Below are positions 62,313 through 64,000 of a stretch of 64,000 nt of DNA, in pieces. The notes under the pieces were generated by a model. It did not search any database. It saw only the letters and a program-made list of their open reading frames with translations, and had not been told where the DNA came from. The position numbers were made by a program, and so were the translations under genes. The stretch is from an uncultured Clostridium sp. (GTDB taxonomy: Bacteria > Bacillota > Clostridia > Clostridiales > Clostridiaceae), in contig NZ_CAAGHK010000024.1 of the NCBI RefSeq assembly GCF_900769625.1, positions 1-64,000 on the forward strand, written 5' to 3'. Within the stretch, counting starts at the first letter, position 1; every line of letters begins with the position of its first letter.

Positions 62313-63644
62313 TCACAAAACTTTTCCAACAATATTTATAATTTCTTCAAACGGCCTTGGTCTGCTGAAATAATACCCTTGAACAAAATCACAATAAATA
62401 GCTTTCAGATATTCAACCTGTTCTTCCTCTTCAACACCTTCTGCAACCACTTCTATACCAAGCTGATGTGACAATCTTATGATACTCTCAACAATGCATT
62501 TTTCCTTTGGATTACTGCATAAATCTATTATAAAACTTCTATCAATTTTTAATACATCAATCGGCAGTCTTGTAAAATAGCTTAATGAGGAATATCCTGT
62601 CCCAAAATCATCTAAAGCTATTGTTATACCCATTGATTTAATTTCTTCCAAAACTCTAACATTTTTCTCAAATGACTTCATGAACATACTTTCAGTTATT
62701 TCAAATTCAAGATATCTTGATGGTATTTTATACTTTTTAATCAATGTTCTAAGTACATTAACAACTATTTCTTCCTGAAACTGAACTTCTGATAAATTAA
62801 CAGCTATTTTAAAATCATCATAACCAGCTACTATTAAATATTTTATTTTTTTACATACCTCTTCAAGGACAAAAGTACCTATCGGAACAATCATTTTAGA
62901 TTCTTCTGCCAGATGAATAAATTTCCCTGGACTTACCTGACCAAATTTTTTGTTATTCCATCTCGCAAGCGCTTCAAATCCTTTTACTGTAGAATTCTCC
63001 AGCAATACTTTTGGCTGATATACAACATAAATTTCGTTATTATACAATGAAGTTCTCAGTTCCTTTTGAAGTGCATATTCCTGAATAACCTTATTTCCCA
63101 TTTCATTACTAAAAAACTTATATTTATTCTTTCCATTCTGCTTTGCTTCATACATAGCTATGTCTGCATTTTTCATAAGAATATTATAATTTATTCCATC
63201 TTCAGGAATCATAGTTATTCCCATACTAATAGTTAAGTATATCTGTTCCTGAGGCTGTTTGAATATATTAAATATTTTCTGGACTGTATCTCTTATTTCC
63301 GATTTACAATTAGCATTCCTTTGAAATAATATAAATGTATTTCCACTATATCTGCACATTAATATATCCTCATTAAGAGATTCTCTTATTGTATCACTTA
63401 CATTTTTAAGTATGACATCTCCAAACTCATGTCCAAAGGAGTCGTTTACATGCTTAAAATTATCAATATCAAATAATATTAATGCTGATACTTTATCATT
63501 TAATATACAATTTCTAATATTATTTTTTACTTCTTCTTTAAATCTGTCTATGCTTGGTAATAACGTTATTCTGTCATATTCAATAAATGTTGTTTCTTCT
63601 AAGTCATGGTATTGCTCAAGCTTGCTTATTTCCCCCTTAACCAT
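62313..63644 (-). CDS. GGDEF-EAL protein: degenerate cyclase domain, intact c-di-GMP phosphodiesterase
   Basis: 443 residues from ATG 63644 (AAAGGA nine bases ahead). The first 180 residues are a GGDEF fold (LILFDIDNFKHVNDSFGHEFG) but the signature loop is SGNTF (100-104) in place of GGDEF, so cyclase activity is not expected. The EAL domain keeps its metal and catalytic residues: GFEALARW, NLSEVQF, EFEITES, ALDDFGTGYSSLSY, LKIDRSFI, VVAEGVE. It should degrade c-di-GMP to pGpG, perhaps with GTP sensing by the degenerate part. No sensory domain or membrane helix is attached. In this motile organism it would favour swimming. Confidence 0.9.
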   Translation of the reverse strand: MVKGEISKLEQYHDLEETTFIEYDRITLLPSIDRFKEEVKNNIRNCILNDKVSALILFDIDNFKHVNDSFGHEFGDVILKNVSDTIRESLNEDILMCRYSGNTFILFQRNANCKSEIRDTVQKIFNIFKQPQEQIYLTISMGITMIPEDGINYNILMKNADIAMYEAKQNGKNKYKFFSNEMGNKVIQEYALQKELRTSLYNNEIYVVYQPKVLLENSTVKGFEALARWNNKKFGQVSPGKFIHLAEESKMIVPIGTFVLEEVCKKIKYLIVAGYDDFKIAVNLSEVQFQEEIVVNVLRTLIKKYKIPSRYLEFEITESMFMKSFEKNVRVLEEIKSMGITIALDDFGTGYSSLSYFTRLPIDVLKIDRSFIIDLCSNPKEKCIVESIIRLSHQLGIEVVAEGVEEEEQVEYLKAIYCDFVQGYYFSRPRPFEEIINIVGKVL

Positions 63645-63665
63645 ATCCAACAATCCTTTATAACT

Positions 63666-63767
63666 TTATTTATTACTTTCTTTTTTATTATCCTTTGCAA
63701 GTGATGCTACTAAGGCTGCTGCAGCAACAATTACTGTTATAATTTTTCCACTCTTTTTTAAATTCAT
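63666..63767 (-). CDS. 33-residue membrane peptide
   Basis: Small frame with a strong ribosome site (AGGAGG, nine bases ahead). The product has a basic start (MNLKKSGKII), one membrane helix of about 17 residues rich in Ala and Val (VIVAAAALVASLAK) and a charged end (DNKKESNK). It lies 21 bp before the EAL gene and 32 bp after the DUF4250 gene. No family recognised. Confidence 0.65.
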   Translation of the reverse strand: MNLKKSGKIITVIVAAAALVASLAKDNKKESNK

Positions 63768-63799
63768 ATTGATGTTCCTCCTATAATACCTAGATAATT

Positions 63800-63988
63800 T
63801 TACTTAAATTGATTCATCTCTATATTATATTCATATCCTATATTCTGAAGTTTATTTTTTAAAAATTCTTCATCTAAGCTTAAATCGCTACATAATAAAT
63901 TTAATGAACTATATTCGTCTCTTAATTTTGTATTAATAAAACTAAGTAGCATAACAGGATCCATACTTTTCATATCTTCATTTGTCAT
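63800..63988 (-). CDS. DUF4250 domain protein
   Basis: 62 residues. The whole length fits the DUF4250 pattern: DPVMLLSFINTKLRDEY, LCSDLSLDEE, and the C-terminal IGYEYNIEMNQF. Function unknown; common in Firmicutes. It is the first visible gene of the group leading to the EAL gene; its ribosome site is at the window edge (GAGAACAAT). Confidence 0.85.
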   Translation of the reverse strand: MTNEDMKSMDPVMLLSFINTKLRDEYSSLNLLCSDLSLDEEFLKNKLQNIGYEYNIEMNQFK

Positions 63989-64000
63989 ATTATTGTTCTC

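Noticed and set aside
1..64000. CRISPR arrays, prophage, insertion sequences, toxin-antitoxin pairs or anti-phage systems
   Set aside because: No regular direct repeats with spacers, transposase, integrase, phage structural genes or recognisable defence genes were seen on either strand.

Overview
The window is low-GC DNA of a motile, spore-forming anaerobe and most resembles Clostridium sensu stricto (C. beijerinckii-like). The evidence is the AT-rich codon use, a pyruvate:ferredoxin oxidoreductase, a PPi-dependent phosphofructokinase, a sigma-K-type promoter, a flagellar/chemotaxis cluster with CheC, CheD and FliY, and an IS-free clostridial gene order. The genus call is inference; no rRNA is present. 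The first 18 bases are not genomic: they match the Illumina TruSeq read-2 adapter, so position 1 is a contig end.

Region 1 (19-17605, all minus strand) is a flagellar/chemotaxis block. Reading with transcription, a relic of fapA is followed by cheW, cheD, cheB, cheR, cheA, cheC, cheY, cheW, fliM and fliY, ending in a terminator. A sigma-D-like promoter at 8018-8044 then starts the late operon flgM-flgN-flgK-flgL-fliW-csrA-flaG-(small gene)-fliS-fliD-fliT-like. It supplies the anti-sigma factor, hook-filament junction, filament cap, export chaperones and the FliW/CsrA translational switch.

Region 2 (17719-43969, minus strand) is mostly housekeeping: two aminotransferases, a HAD phosphatase, a Cys/His-rich DUF1292 protein, PFOR, flavodoxin, MurG, RecJ, DJ-1, topoisomerase IV (parE-parC), a membrane glycosyltransferase, glutamate dehydrogenase, a DUF2238 protein, rhomboid and PepF. 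recJ is interrupted by a 1,084-nt group II intron placed exactly inside the catalytic GDYDVDG codon run; removing it restores one 588-residue frame. Two copies of a structured ~110-bp intergenic repeat lie before parC and before pepF.

Region 3 (44294-47550) holds a decaying dlt (teichoic acid D-alanylation) operon: dltA, dltC and an unannotated 42-codon dltX are intact, while dltB and dltD are reduced to deleted, frameshifted remnants.

Region 4 (47646-64000) is of mixed strand. It has znuCB with a palindromic operator overlapping its promoter, a Fur-family regulator, MntP-like, PPi-PFK, a class V aminotransferase, a DUF4397 gene pair, TetR, an ABC-F ATPase, dUTPase, a probable spore-surface protein behind a sigma-K-type promoter, uracil permease under a PyrR-binding leader, polysaccharide deacetylase, TrpP under a Trp T-box, and an EAL protein with a ruined GGDEF motif. 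A cluster of DnaA boxes sits between the convergent ABC-F and dut genes. No tRNA, rRNA, IS element, prophage or CRISPR array was seen. No clearly new multi-gene system was found; the best leads are the recJ intron, the structured repeat family, the dlt decay with retained dltX, and the DnaA-box cluster.
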